Part shown: in pieces, positions 7,670 to 17,537 of the stretch
How positions within the stretch are numbered: the first letter of the stretch is position 1
How the letters are laid out: every line of letters starts with the position of its first letter
Position numbers and translations under genes: made by a program
NCBI GenBank assembly: GCA_963802205.1
Contig: CAWDHW010000012.1
Span: 1-49,921, forward strand
From: DYRB01 sp963802205
GTDB lineage: Bacteria; Pseudomonadota; Gammaproteobacteria; Chromatiales; Chromatiaceae
Direction: 5' to 3'
DNA length: 49,921 nucleotides
The notes under the pieces: model-generated
The model's database searches: none
Told to the model about the DNA's origin: nothing
The model's input: only the letters and a program-made list of their open reading frames with translations

Positions 7670-10533
7670 AGGGGGATCCTGCGGTTCATCTTCGGGTTGA
7701 TACGCCCGGTGAGGGCCTCGTCGATCAGGCGCTCCTGCTGCGCCACATGGGTTGCGTGGTGCCCCACGGCGGGTGCGGCGGAGGCGGGCCGGCCGGCATA
7801 GTAGATCCGATGGCCGTCCTGGACCAGGCTGTGGAATCGGTGTTTGATCTGGTCCCAGGCGCCCTGATTGAGGGCCTCGTCCTGGCACCAGATGAGTTCG
7901 TCGGTGTTCGGGTAGGCGGCAATGACCTCGGCGAACTGCTCCTTGGGGAAGGGGTAGAGCTGCTCGATGCGGATGATGGCCACATTGGTCAGACCGCGGG
8001 CACGGCGCGCCTCCACCAGGTCGTAGTAGACCTTGCCGCTACAGAAGACGACACGCTCCACCCCGGCAGGGTCTATGGGGTCGGTCTCCCGGATGATGGG
8101 CTGGAAGGACCCCTCCGCCAGCTCGTCCAGGGCCGAAACCGCCAGGCGGTGCCGCAGCAGGCTCTTGGGGGTCATGACGACGAGCGGCGTGCGGAAGGTC
8201 CGCAGCATCTGGCGCCGCAGCAGGTGGAAGATCTGTGCCGGGGTGGTGGGGACACAGACCTGGATGTTGTGCTCGGCGCACAGTTGCAGGTAGCGCTCCA
8301 GGCGCGCCGAGGAGTGCTCCGCACCCTGGCCCTCGAGTCCGTGGGGGAGCAGCATCACCAGACCACAGCACAGGCCCCACTTGGTGCCGCCGGAGGTGAT
8401 GAACTGGTCGATCACCACCTGGGCGCCGTTGGCGAAGTCGCCGAACTGCGCCTCCCACAGGACCAGGGTATTCGGCTCGGCGGTGGCGTAGCCGTACTCG
8501 AAGGCGAGGACCGCCTCCTCGGAGAGCACCGAGTCGATGACGACGAAGGGGCCCTGGTGGGGGCCCATGTGTTGGAGTGGGGTGTGGCTGGCACCGTCGG
8601 CCTGGTTGTGGATGGTGGCGTGACGGTGGAAGAAGGTCCCGCGCCCGCAGTCCTGGCCGGCGAGGCGCACCGGGTAACCCGCATCCACCAGGGTGGCGTA
8701 GGCCATGTTCTCGGCGAAGCCCCAGTCCGCCATCTGATCGCCGCCGGCCATTTTGGCCCGCTCCGCCCAGATCTTCGTTACCCGCGGGTGCAGCTCGAAC
8801 CCCGCCGGGACCTCCAGCATCCGCGCCGCCAGGGCGCGCAGCCGGCCCTTGTCCACCCGGGTGTTCACCGGCTCGCCCCAGTCGGTGCCGCTGCACGACT
8901 TCCAGTCCACCTGGTAGGCCCGCTCCAGGCCGCACAGGACCGGGCGGGCCACCACCACGCCCTGCTCGATGGCGTCGCGGTATTCCTGGACCATGCGTTG
9001 GGCCTCGCCGCGGCCGAGGATGCCGCTGGCCACCAACTGGTCCGCGTAGACGGCCCGCGCGGTGGGTCGGGCACGGATCTTCTTGTACATCATGGGTTGG
9101 GTCACGGCGGGCTCGTCGGCCTCGTTGTGGCCCAGGCGGCGATAGCAGACCACGTCGATGACCACGTCCTTGCGGAATTGATTGCGGAAGTCGAGCGCCA
9201 TGCGGGTGACGAAGATAACGGCCTCGGGGTCGTCTCCATTGACATGGAACACCGGGGCCTGAACCATCTTGGCTACGTCGGTGCAATAGGTCGTCGAGCG
9301 CGTGTCCAGCGGGTTGCTGGTGGTAAAGCCGATCTGGTTGTTGATGACGATGTGTACTGTCCCGCCGGTGGCATAGCCGCGCACCTGGGACAGGTTGAGG
9401 GTCTCCATGACCACGCCCTGGCCGGCCACCGCGGCGTCGCCGTGAATGACGATGGGCAGGACCTGCTCTCCGGTGCGGTCGCCGCGGCGGTCCTGACGCG
9501 CCCGCACCGAGCCCTCGATGACCGGGCCTATGATCTCCAGGTGGGACGGGTTGAAGCCCAGGGCCAGGTGGACCAGGCCCCCGGGGGTGTCCACGTCCGT
9601 GGAGAAGCCCAGGTGATATTTGACGTCGCCGGCAACCTGGCGCCAGTTGCGCTGGAAGCGCCCCTCGAACTCGCCGAAGATGTCCCGCGGCGGCTTGCCG
9701 AGGATGTTGGTCAGGACATTGAGGCGTCCGCGGTGGGCCATGCCGATGACGATCTCCTTGATCCCCTTGCGCCCGGAGCGCTGGATCAGCTCGTCCAGCA
9801 GCGGGATCAGGACCTCGCCGCCCTCCAGGGAGAAGCGCTTTTGGCCCACGTAGCGGGTGTGCAGGTAGGACTCGATCCCCTCGGCGGCGGTCAGCAGCAT
9901 CAGCAGCCAGCGGCGGTCCTCGCTCTCCAACTCGGGGCGGGCGCGGTAACCCTCAAGGCGCTTTTGCACCCAGCGCTTCTCCTGGGTGCTGGTGATGTGC
10001 ATGTATTCGGAGCCGACCTGGCGGCAGTAAATCTCCTGGACCAGATTGATGATGTCCCCCAGGCGCATCCGGTCTGGGGCATAGAGGGACCCGGTGTGGA
10101 AGACCTGATCCATGTCCGCCGGCCCGAGGTTGTGGTAGGCGGGATCGAGGTCGGCGATCTTGGGCCGGTCGCGCAGCTTGATGGGGTCCAGGTCCGCGGC
10201 CTGGTGGCCGCGGTAGCGGTACGCGTTGATCAGACGTAGCACCGACGACTGCTTCTCGGCCGCCGCCGGCTCCAGGCGGGTGGGGCGACGGGCCGCCGGG
10301 CGGGTGCGGCTCTCGGTGGCCAAGCGCAGGAAATTCTCCTGGACAGGTCCGTGGGGGACCTCGGGGATCGCTTCATTGGCCGCCTCGCGGCGGATGGCGT
10401 CGAAACGCCGTCGCCAGGCGATATCTACGCTCTCAGCGTCCTTTAAATACCGTTCATAGAGATCTTCAATAAAGGCCGCGTTGCCTCCGTAGAGGGCGGT
10501 GGAACTGCGGAACAGCTCTAGTAATGCACTCAT
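7666..10533 (-). CDS. sucA: 2-oxoglutarate dehydrogenase E1 component
   Basis: A 955-residue thiamine-diphosphate-dependent decarboxylase that starts the 2-oxoglutarate dehydrogenase reaction. The start MSALLELFRSSTALYGGNAAF at 10533 matches the E1o N-terminal region; the open frame upstream to 10650 has no such match and is left out. Visible family regions include RYRGHQAADLDPIKL, the GMAHRGRLNVL block, the ThDP site around GDAAVAGQG, and the histidine-rich RRLGHNEADEP segment. Length is close to E. coli SucA (933). It is the first gene of a two-gene sucA-sucB unit. sdhCDAB, often upstream in gammaproteobacteria, is absent; instead a 424-bp spacer and a tRNA gene lie upstream. Confidence 0.97.
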   Translation of the reverse strand: MSALLELFRSSTALYGGNAAFIEDLYERYLKDAESVDIAWRRRFDAIRREAANEAIPEVPHGPVQENFLRLATESRTRPAARRPTRLEPAAAEKQSSVLRLINAYRYRGHQAADLDPIKLRDRPKIADLDPAYHNLGPADMDQVFHTGSLYAPDRMRLGDIINLVQEIYCRQVGSEYMHITSTQEKRWVQKRLEGYRARPELESEDRRWLLMLLTAAEGIESYLHTRYVGQKRFSLEGGEVLIPLLDELIQRSGRKGIKEIVIGMAHRGRLNVLTNILGKPPRDIFGEFEGRFQRNWRQVAGDVKYHLGFSTDVDTPGGLVHLALGFNPSHLEIIGPVIEGSVRARQDRRGDRTGEQVLPIVIHGDAAVAGQGVVMETLNLSQVRGYATGGTVHIVINNQIGFTTSNPLDTRSTTYCTDVAKMVQAPVFHVNGDDPEAVIFVTRMALDFRNQFRKDVVIDVVCYRRLGHNEADEPAVTQPMMYKKIRARPTARAVYADQLVASGILGRGEAQRMVQEYRDAIEQGVVVARPVLCGLERAYQVDWKSCSGTDWGEPVNTRVDKGRLRALAARMLEVPAGFELHPRVTKIWAERAKMAGGDQMADWGFAENMAYATLVDAGYPVRLAGQDCGRGTFFHRHATIHNQADGASHTPLQHMGPHQGPFVVIDSVLSEEAVLAFEYGYATAEPNTLVLWEAQFGDFANGAQVVIDQFITSGGTKWGLCCGLVMLLPHGLEGQGAEHSSARLERYLQLCAEHNIQVCVPTTPAQIFHLLRRQMLRTFRTPLVVMTPKSLLRHRLAVSALDELAEGSFQPIIRETDPIDPAGVERVVFCSGKVYYDLVEARRARGLTNVAIIRIEQLYPFPKEQFAEVIAAYPNTDELIWCQDEALNQGAWDQIKHRFHSLVQDGHRIYYAGRPASAAPAVGHHATHVAQQERLIDEALTGRINPKMNRRIPL

Positions 10534-10957
10534 GGTCAGGTGCTCGACAACCCCAGTGGTGAAATCCAGGACGCGCAGATTGTGCGCACTGTATAGCACA
10601 TCGGTCGTCGGAATCACTGCCGAGAAGTGCGGGCAATTCCCCTGCCTCAATGGGGTTAGGTGCCTATTTGCGCACCGGGGCGATGAACGCCGCGATTCGG
10701 TGCAAGGTCGATCTGGCTCGGCTGGAGGTGGACACTGCCTGGGTTGTTAGACGGCCAAGGGGCAAGCGAGGCTCCCGTCATTCCGGCTGGGAGGCCGGAA
10801 TCCAGCGCCAGGGATGGTAAGCCTGACGGTGACGAGGCACCTAAGGGATTGATTTCCGTTGGTTAGCCTTTCCGATCTACCGGTCGCCCCGAGCGCTTTG
10901 ACGGCACCGAGAAGACTTGCCTAATCTCAAGGCGCAGGAGTTGCAGGGCGGGGCAAG
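10534..10957. other. Intergenic region upstream of sucA
   Basis: 424 bp between sucA and the tRNA-Arg gene, which point the same way. It must hold the sucAB leader and promoter, but I cannot pick a convincing -35/-10 pair. The only structure I see is the REP-like hairpin at 10781-10800, described separately. No protein-coding signal is visible on either strand. Confidence 0.5.
10781..10800. repeat. REP-like inverted repeat
   Basis: TTCCGGC-tgggag-GCCGGAA: a 7-bp perfect stem with a 6-base loop, preceded by CCGTCA and followed by TCCAG. The context CGTCATTCCGGC...GCCGGAATCCAG matches a common family of dispersed bacterial intergenic repeats. Whether it is repeated elsewhere in this genome cannot be seen in this window. 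Confidence 0.5.
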
Positions 10958-11034
10958 TGGTGCCCCCGACAGGATTCGAACCTGTGACCTCACCCTTAGG
11001 AGGGGTGCGCTCTATCCATCTGAGCTACGGGGGC
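10958..11034 (-). tRNA. tRNA-Arg, anticodon CCT
   Basis: On the minus strand a 77-nt cloverleaf starts GCCCCCG and ends CGGGGGC-A-CCA, with the CCA encoded. D arm GCTC...GAGC, anticodon stem CACCC/GGGTG with loop CTCCTAA giving anticodon CCT (reads AGG), and T loop GGTTCGAATCC are all present. Seven-base acceptor stem pairs completely. It is a minor arginine tRNA, in keeping with the rarity of AGG codons in this GC-rich DNA. Confidence 0.97.
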
Positions 11035-11437
11035 AGGGAGGGAGTATGGCGCCATGCCGGGGCCGGATTCGTCAAAGGGCTATCGGGGATCGGTAGGTTC
11101 CAGTCATCCCCAGGCCGAGTGCCCGGCTTCGAAGGCCGGCAAGTGTAGCCGATGACCCCGGGCCTTGTCAGGCAAAGCGATTATGTGGCCTTCGGTTCCT
11201 CGGCCATCTGGGTCATCCCCTTGGGCTTTGGGGTCACCCGCCGCGGCCCAGGCAGGGCTGGGTTGGCGGACTTCCCGCAAGTTTGGAAAGTCGCCGTTCT
11301 CCGGGAGTGCCCAAACTCGGGCAGGGCGAGGCCGATCTCCCCAAGCCCGTGGCAGCGACCCCCAGGTGGCGTTCCACCGCAACGGCGGGGTCTGAGCACC
11401 GCGCTGGCGCCCATCCTCGCGATTTCTGAACAGGACA
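11035..11437. other. Intergenic region, no gene recognised
   Basis: 403 bp between the tRNA-Arg gene and the stop of the broken chemosensory kinase. I looked on the minus strand, in all three frames, for the CheW and receiver domains that should follow the kinase domain and found none. No repeat end or integrase remnant is visible. The loss of the kinase 3' end therefore appears complete and not a simple frameshift. Confidence 0.5.
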
Positions 11438-13225
11438 TCAGGCTGTCGATCCGGAAGGCAATCCGATGAACCGAGGTACGGACATGGCGCTGGTGACGGG
11501 CAGACGGATCGTGAACGTCATCCCCTGGCCAGTCCGCGAGTTCAGGGCGAGTGTGCCGCTCAGGCACTTGACCTCGGTGGCGACGACGTCGAGCCCGATG
11601 CCCCGGCCGGCGATCTGAGTCACCTTGTCCACGGTCGTGAAGCCAGGCTCCATGGCCAACTGAAGCAGCTCTTCCTCCGTCACGTCCCCACCCTGGAGTA
11701 GCCTCCGCTCCTTCGCGTGACGGCGGATGGCCTCCAGGTTCATCCCAGAACCATCGTCGCTCAGGGAAATGATGGCGTCGTTGCCCTCGCGGCTCAGGAC
11801 CAGTTCGATGACACCGTCGGCAGGTTTTCCCGCCGCCCGCCGCACCATTGGCGTCTCGATCCCATGAGCGACGGCATTACGCAGGAGGTGCTCAAGCGGT
11901 GGTCCGAGGCGGTCCAGAATGCTGCGGTCGAACTCAACCTCCGGGCCGCGCACCACGAGGGTTGCCCTCCTCTTCAGTGCCTGCGCCGTCTGGCGGACCA
12001 GGCGGTGCAGCCTGGGCGCCATCTGCGCGAAAGGCACCATGCGGGTTCGCAGCAGCCCGTCGTGGAGGTCGTCGGCGATGCGCCTCTGCCGCACCAGGAG
12101 GTCGGCCGACTCGCGTTGTATGTTGGCCAGTCGGCTCTGGACACTGACCAGGTCATGGACTGCCTCGGCGATGCTGCGCGAAAGCTGTTGAACCGTCGAA
12201 CAGCCGTCCAGTTCCAACGGGTCGAAGTCACGCAGGGCAGGATCGGCATCGGCCGTCCCGCCATCAAAGCGATAAAGGAGCTGGGCCTCGGCCTGGATGT
12301 CGATCTGCCGCAACTGTTCCCGCAACCATGCTACGGTCCGATCGAGCTCCGCCAGGCTCGAGCTGAAGGCGCCGTTCTGTTCGGCCAAGAGGGCGCGGTA
12401 GATGCTGACCTCGTCAGACTGATTGACCAGGCGACTAAGCAAGTCGGCGCGGACCCGGATCTGCGCCACCGCGGCACCTGGGTCGCCCCCTGCCGGCGCG
12501 CCGGCGGCGGGAGTGACGGGCTGGGAAACCGGCGTCAGGCGCGCCACCGTAGCCATGGCCGGCACAGTGCCCTGGGTTTGGGACAGGGCAACCACGAGAT
12601 CGTCGGCTGCCGGCACGCGCTCACCCTGTTCGAGGGCATCAACCTGGCTCGACAGGGCATCCAGGGACCGTCGGGCGAGTTCGATCACATCGTCGCTGAC
12701 ATCCAGATCGCCCCGCGCAGCGGCGGTCAGCATGGATTCCAGCGCATGGCTGAGGTCCCCGATGACCGGCAAGCCGGACAGTCGCGCGTTACCCTTGAGG
12801 GTGTGCAGCAGGCGCTGTATCGCATCGATCGGTTCGCGCCGCTCTGGGGCGAGTTGCCAGTCGCGCACGCGCTCGTCTATCCGGTCCAGGAGATCCCGGG
12901 CGTCATCCAGGAAGAGGGCGGTCAAGGCGGCGTCCGCGGGCTGCTCGGCTGGGGTGGGTTCCGTGATCGGTGGAATTTCGGCTGCGGCTTGAGCCACAGG
13001 CTGCACCCGCTGCTGCGCAGGCGGGAATTCCGGCAATGGCTCCACAAGAGGCGCCAGTTTCAGGTCCGCCCCCGCTTCTGGCTTCAACCCCGATGGCAGG
13101 GTTCCCTGCACTGCGGGGGCATCTCTTGCAGTGGCCGAGGGCGAAAACAGGTCCGCGGCCCCGAGCGCCTCCTCGGAGATGGTCGCCGGATGGTCGCGCG
13201 CCTCACCCACAAGGACCTCGATCAA
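11438..13225 (-). pseudogene. ChpA/PilL-type chemosensory histidine kinase, truncated 3' part
   Basis: 595 codons that form the downstream part of a ChpA/PilL hybrid kinase, which signals to the type IV pilus. Parts in order: a linker; an Hpt domain with the phosphorylatable His in RLLHTLKGNARLSG; a helical dimerisation region; and the CheA-type ATPase domain with N box HLLRNAVAHGIE, G1 box SDDGSGMN and G2 box GRGIGLDVV. It stops just after FTIRLPVT, where the CheW-like and receiver domains should begin. The only start candidate is a TTG at 13225 without a ribosome binding site, and the same frame continues from the upstream fragment across a single TAA at 13250-13252. I read it as one decayed gene. 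A cut-down standalone CheA is a weaker alternative. Confidence 0.8.
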
Positions 13226-13249
13226 CGCCCCACATTGGCACTGTACACC

Positions 13250-15467
13250 TTAGGAAGGGCCCTGGTTGTAGGTGACCGCCGTCGCAGCGGCATCCAACAA
13301 CTCGGTGGCTGCGGCAAGTTGCGGCGCGATGTCGATGAAGCCGGAACTGGCCTCGGCCTCGATCAGCGCGGGAACGAGCGCGGCGGCATCCGCCAGGTAG
13401 CCCATGACCGCAGGCGTGACCCCAAGCGCGCCGCCGAGGACACGGTTCAGGAGCGTCTCGGTGATGGCAGCGAGATCCGCAATACCTGTAGCGCCCACTA
13501 GACGGCCGCTCCCATTCAGGGTGTGGAAGGAGCGTTGCAGGACCGCAAGCGCCTCACTGTCGTCACGGCCGTTGCCCCGGCGTGCCAGGGCCTGGGCGAT
13601 GCGGGCATGCTCCTCACGAGCTTCCTCCAAAAATGCCTCCAGGAATTCGGGATGAACGTGCGACACAGGCCGCACCGCCATCGGCGGGTCCGCCTCGCGG
13701 CGTGTCGCGATCTGCTCCGGGGTCGGTTCGGCCGCTGCCCGGAGCGGCCGTCGACCAACCGCCGGCGCCCATGTTGTCGCCCCCTGCCCGGGGACGGCCT
13801 CCGGGCCAAAGGCCGCGGGGACGGACACCCCTGCGGGCATATTACCCGCAAGGGTGCAGACGGCGGAATGGGCTTTGGCCAGCACATCTTCCCCAAAGGG
13901 CGCTCCCTGACTCCGACCCTCCATATGCATCTCGATACCGGCGATAGCCTGCGCCAGCAATTCGAGGTCGCCAGTCTGGGGGCTGCGCCCCGGCTCCCCG
14001 GTGACGCGCTGCCGCAGGATGGCAACCACCCCATCCAACACCTCGGCAGCCCGCCCTTCGTCGACCATCCGCAGGGCCGCGGCTACCCCCGGGAGAATGT
14101 CGGTAGCGTTATGCAGACGGCGAAGGTCGCCGGGCTCCAAGGCGTAGTCGGCGATAGCCTCGCGGGCCTTGCCGAGCTCGATGTGGGCCTCGCGCAGCGC
14201 AACAAGCCGCGCATCGCTTCCTGCGGGGGTTGGGTCGTCCCCGGGGAATGCCTTGCACAGTGCGTCCTCAAGCGAGAGCAGTTCCTGGGCAAAATTGAGG
14301 CAAAAGGCCTCGTCGCCCGGCATGTCGCCACCGACCACCCGCCCGAGGCTATCGGCAAGGGAACGGAGGCGCATCGCCGGGCCGGCGTCCTCGCCAATGG
14401 CTATGGTGCTGGCGAGTTGGTGGAGGCGTGCGGCCATCGGCGCGAGCCGTTCGGGTGCAGTGCCACCGCTGCGAAAGAATAGGTCGAAATCGTCCTTAAT
14501 CACGGCGAGTTCCCGCTGGACCTCGGTGTTAAGGGTTGCCATTGCCTCCGCGGCGAGCGTCATGCGGCTGTTCGCAGGCGGCGCGCCCGTCGTGTCCGGA
14601 ACAGGAGGCGTGGGTCGATACTTGGCATCGAGCTCCTGGACAAGAGCGGAATTCGAGTCCAGTTCTGCCAGGAGCACCAGAAGCTGACCGATCAATCCGC
14701 GTGCCTGCACCTCGGGCCAGGCCGGCTCGGTCTGGAGCAACGGCTTGAAGAGGCTATCGATGTGGCCGAGGGCCGCCTTGGCGGCCGGCGTCATCGGGAT
14801 CGCTGCGTCCAGTATCCCTATGGTCATGGCCTCCGCGGCACGAAAGGCGTCGCAGCAGACGCCATGCCTAAACAATTGGTGTAGCTGGTTGAATAACCGC
14901 CCCAGCGCCCGGAGCCCCGCCTCTCCGTCACGTTGAAATGCCAGCAGCAGGTAGCGATGGAAGTGAGGCCGGACCTTGGCGGCCACGGTCGCCAGCGCGG
15001 TCAGGGCCTCGGGAGTCGGGGTCTCGAACTCGGCCAGTACGGACGAGGGGGCAACCAGCTCCACGGCACTCAAGGGGCGGGCCCCACGGGAAGCGCGCAG
15101 GTCGTTGATGGACGGCAGCAGGGTGAGCGCCGACTCGGTGCGACCCGCATCCACCTGTTCCAGATAGTGAGGGAGACGAACCAGGGCCAACACCAGGGCC
15201 TCCGCCTCCTCGTCTGAGTGTCGGCAGACGGCCATCCAGCATCTGCCCCAGCGAGCGCTGCATCTCTTCGGTGAGCCGCGCCGCTGCGTTCATCTGCAGT
15301 GTTAACAGGACACCGCGCACCTCGTTCAGGGCGGCGACGGCCTCAGCGCACTCGGTCTTGCCGCCACTGGCGACAAAGGGCTCGATCTGGTTGCGCACCC
15401 GCTGCAGGCTTTCGGAGAGTTCATCCTTGACCCACTTGAGACCACCGCCGATCTTGGTTTCCGCCAT
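13250..15467 (-). pseudogene. ChpA/PilL-type chemosensory kinase, 5' part with one frameshift
   Basis: The gene starts at ATG 15467 (MAETKIGGGLKWVKDEL, typical of the ChpA/PilL N-terminus). The frame shifts once near 15235: dropping one base in acactca joins QMLDGRLP to SDEEAEALVLALVRLPHYL. The restored fragment is about 738 residues and ends at the TAA at 13250-13252. It contains the helical N-terminal region and, near its end, an Hpt-like domain with RSFHTLNGSGRLVG. Together with the fragment at 11438-13225 it gives an incomplete ~1330-residue kinase. pilG lies 182 bp upstream on the same strand, as in Pil-Chp clusters, but pilH, pilI, pilJ and pilK are missing from between them. The stop, the shift and the missing 3' end together suggest real decay. 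Confidence 0.8.
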
Positions 15468-15649
15468 GAACCTATCCGTTGGGTGACTGGGTTGCGCCAG
15501 CCTCAAGGGCAGACGGAAGCTGGTAAATGACCGCTAGGAGATCGACCTCTATTGAACGCCGCTTCCACGCGAAACCTGGCCTTTTCAAAAAGTCGCTTGT
15601 GTCGATATCGCCATCGGCCTAACCGCGCCGATCGGTGCCCGCCAAAGCC

Positions 15650-16057
15650 TTAGTGCCGTCGGTGGGCAGAGCGTCGGATCGCCCCTAGTAACTCGTCCCG
15701 GGTAAAAGGCTTGGTAAGATATTGGTCCGCCCCCACGAGGTGCCCACGGGCGCGATCGAAAAGACCGTCCTTGCTCGATAACATGATGACCGACGTGTTG
15801 CGCAGGGACGCGTTGTTCTTGATCAGTGCGCAGGTGTGGTACCCATCCAGGCGCGGCATCATGACATCGACAAAGACGACATCCGGACGATAGTCGATGA
15901 CCTTCGCCAATGCCTCGAACCCGTCGCTGGCGGTCATGACATCACATCCGGCCTTCACCAGCAGGCTCTCCGCAGTACGTCGGGTGATCTTGCTGTCGTC
16001 GATGACCAGGACCTTGACGCCCAAAAGGTCCGTGTCGCTGTCTGTGTTCAACATCAT
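15650..16057 (-). CDS. pilG: PilG-type single-domain response regulator
   Basis: A 135-residue receiver without an output domain, very close to PilG of the Pil-Chp twitching system. The phosphoacceptor is Asp64 in VVFVDVMMPRLDG, the acidic pair is in VIDDSK (Asp20-Asp21), and the conserved lysine is in LTKPF. The stretch YHTCALIKNN followed by MLSSKDGLFD is diagnostic of PilG. PilG proteins usually read DDSKTIRRTAE; here the pair is swapped to DDSKITRRTAE. The start may be ATG 16057 or ATG 16054. Its expected partner kinase next to it is broken and the adaptors are absent, so it is either an orphan regulator or on its way to loss. Confidence 0.88.
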   Translation of the reverse strand: MMLNTDSDTDLLGVKVLVIDDSKITRRTAESLLVKAGCDVMTASDGFEALAKVIDYRPDVVFVDVMMPRLDGYHTCALIKNNASLRNTSVIMLSSKDGLFDRARGHLVGADQYLTKPFTRDELLGAIRRSAHRRH

Positions 16058-16682
16058 TCTGCACCGATGCCCTTGAATCGGGGCGTGTTGGAATCAGTGA
16101 TGGCGACTAGCGTCGTACCTCCGCTAGACGCTTTGGGGCAACCAGCCCTGGCCTGGACTCCGGCATTCCGGCCCGAACGATGCCTGAGGCGGGGCTATCA
16201 GACCCCTCGTCGTTCCGGGGGGCCTCCATGACAGCACAGCAGTAGATCCCTCGCACTGTGATGCTGCTCTCTTGTGCCACTCAATCTTGACAGAGTGCAC
16301 CTCGTACACGACGCGTATGCAGGGTACGCCGGCGACTAGAGGGATCGGACAATCCGTGGTCTTCAGTCGGCGCTTGTGTCCTGGCCAGTCCGACAGCACA
16401 GAAGCAACGGCATAGCATCATGTAACATGCTGATCGGAAAGCTGGGTACAGTCTGACTACGCCCCCGATTTTGCGAGCGTGAATCTAGCAAGTGCGTCTG
16501 GGCTACGCAAGGAGGCATCTACCGGCGTTTCCGCCATGGCCCCCGTCCCTGACCGTTCCAGGCAGGCAAGGCCCCGGACCGACTTGATCCACCGCGGGCG
16601 ATCCGCCATGCTGCGAGGTCTGGGCCTGCCGGGGCACGCCGGCCTCGTGACTCGCCTCCTCAACCCGCCGCAGGACCACCTC
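16058..16682. other. Long intergenic region between pilG and xthA
   Basis: 625 bp between divergent genes. The frames open here (including one that runs into xthA from 16479 and one on the minus strand at 16124-16399) have no recognisable protein. An imperfect inverted repeat, AGCAT...ATGCT around CATGTAACATG, lies at 16414-16431. A TTGACA at 16287-16292 lacks a convincing -10 partner. It may hold the promoters of both genes and remains of lost Pil-Chp DNA. Confidence 0.4.
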
Positions 16683-17501
16683 GTGCTCAAAGTCGTCTCC
16701 TTCAACATCAATGGCATCCGTGCCAGACCCCACCAACTGGAGGCCATCAAGACGCGCCTCGAACCGGATATCCTGGGGCTCCAGGAGTGCAAGGTGGTGG
16801 ACGAAGAATTCCCCCGGGAGGCGGTGGAGGGGGTGGGTTTTGTCCCGGAGTTCTTCGGCCAGAAGGGCCACTATGGGGTGGCACTCCTCAGTCGTGCGGC
16901 CCCGGTCGCGGTGACACGGGGGATGCCGATGGACCCGCCGGACGCCCAACGGCGTCTGATTACCGGGCGCTACCGCCTTGCCGATGGGAATGAGGTGACG
17001 GTGATCAACGGCTACTTCCCTCAGGGGGAGGGGCGCGACCACCCGGTCAAGTTCCCCGCCAAGGAGCGCTTCTACGCCGATCTGGCCGCCTGGCTCAGGT
17101 CAAGCTTCTCCCCGGATCAGAACCTGGTCCTGCTGGGGGACATGAACGTCGCCCCCCAGGACTGCGACATCGGCATTGGCGAGGACAACGCCCGGCGTTG
17201 GCTGCGGGAGGGTAAGTGCAGCTTCCTGCCGGAGGAGCGCGTCTGGCTCCAGACCCTCATCGACTGGGGGCTACAGGACGCCTATCGTCAGATCCACCCC
17301 GAGGTGGACGACCGCTTTTCCTGGTTCGACTATCGGAGCAAGGGGTTCGAGCGGGAGCCCAGGCGAGGCCTGCGCATCGACCTCATGCTGATTACGGCCC
17401 CCTTGCGCGAGCGCTTAGTGGATGCCGGGATCGACTACGAGACTCGCGCCATGGAGCGGCCCTCGGACCATTGCCCGGTGTGGGCCAGTTTCGATCTCTG
17501 A
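16683..17501 (+). CDS. xthA: Exodeoxyribonuclease III
   Basis: A 272-residue exonuclease III: AP endonuclease and 3'-5' exonuclease of base excision repair. The GTG at 16683 opens VLKVVSFNINGIRARPHQLE, which aligns with the E. coli start (268 residues); the 68 codons open upstream have no family match. Visible catalytic elements are the metal-binding Glu in GLQECKV, GDMNVAPQDCDIG with Asp and Asn, RFSWFDYRSKGF, and the C-terminal SDHCPVWA with the catalytic Asp-His. It stands alone, 36 bp ahead of a small exported protein on the same strand. Confidence 0.95.
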   Translation: MLKVVSFNINGIRARPHQLEAIKTRLEPDILGLQECKVVDEEFPREAVEGVGFVPEFFGQKGHYGVALLSRAAPVAVTRGMPMDPPDAQRRLITGRYRLADGNEVTVINGYFPQGEGRDHPVKFPAKERFYADLAAWLRSSFSPDQNLVLLGDMNVAPQDCDIGIGEDNARRWLREGKCSFLPEERVWLQTLIDWGLQDAYRQIHPEVDDRFSWFDYRSKGFEREPRRGLRIDLMLITAPLRERLVDAGIDYETRAMERPSDHCPVWASFDL

Positions 17502-17537
17502 ATTGCAGTAGCGCTACAGATGTTCCGAGGATCGAGC

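Noticed and set aside
7747..10239. 830-codon plus-strand open frame opposite sucA
   Set aside because: It is an antisense shadow in GC-rich DNA; the minus strand encodes a textbook 2-oxoglutarate dehydrogenase E1.
11717..13501. 594-codon plus-strand open frame over the kinase region
   Set aside because: Antisense to clear CheA Hpt and ATPase motifs; no domain or ribosome binding site.
10958..16057. Idea that tRNA-Arg marks the end of a genomic island carrying the pil genes
   Set aside because: The kinase lies on the 5' side of the tRNA, no integrase is present and no direct repeat of the tRNA 3' end was seen.
16124..16399. 91-codon minus-strand open frame upstream of pilG
   Set aside because: Composition is unlike coding DNA of this window, with no ribosome binding site or family match.
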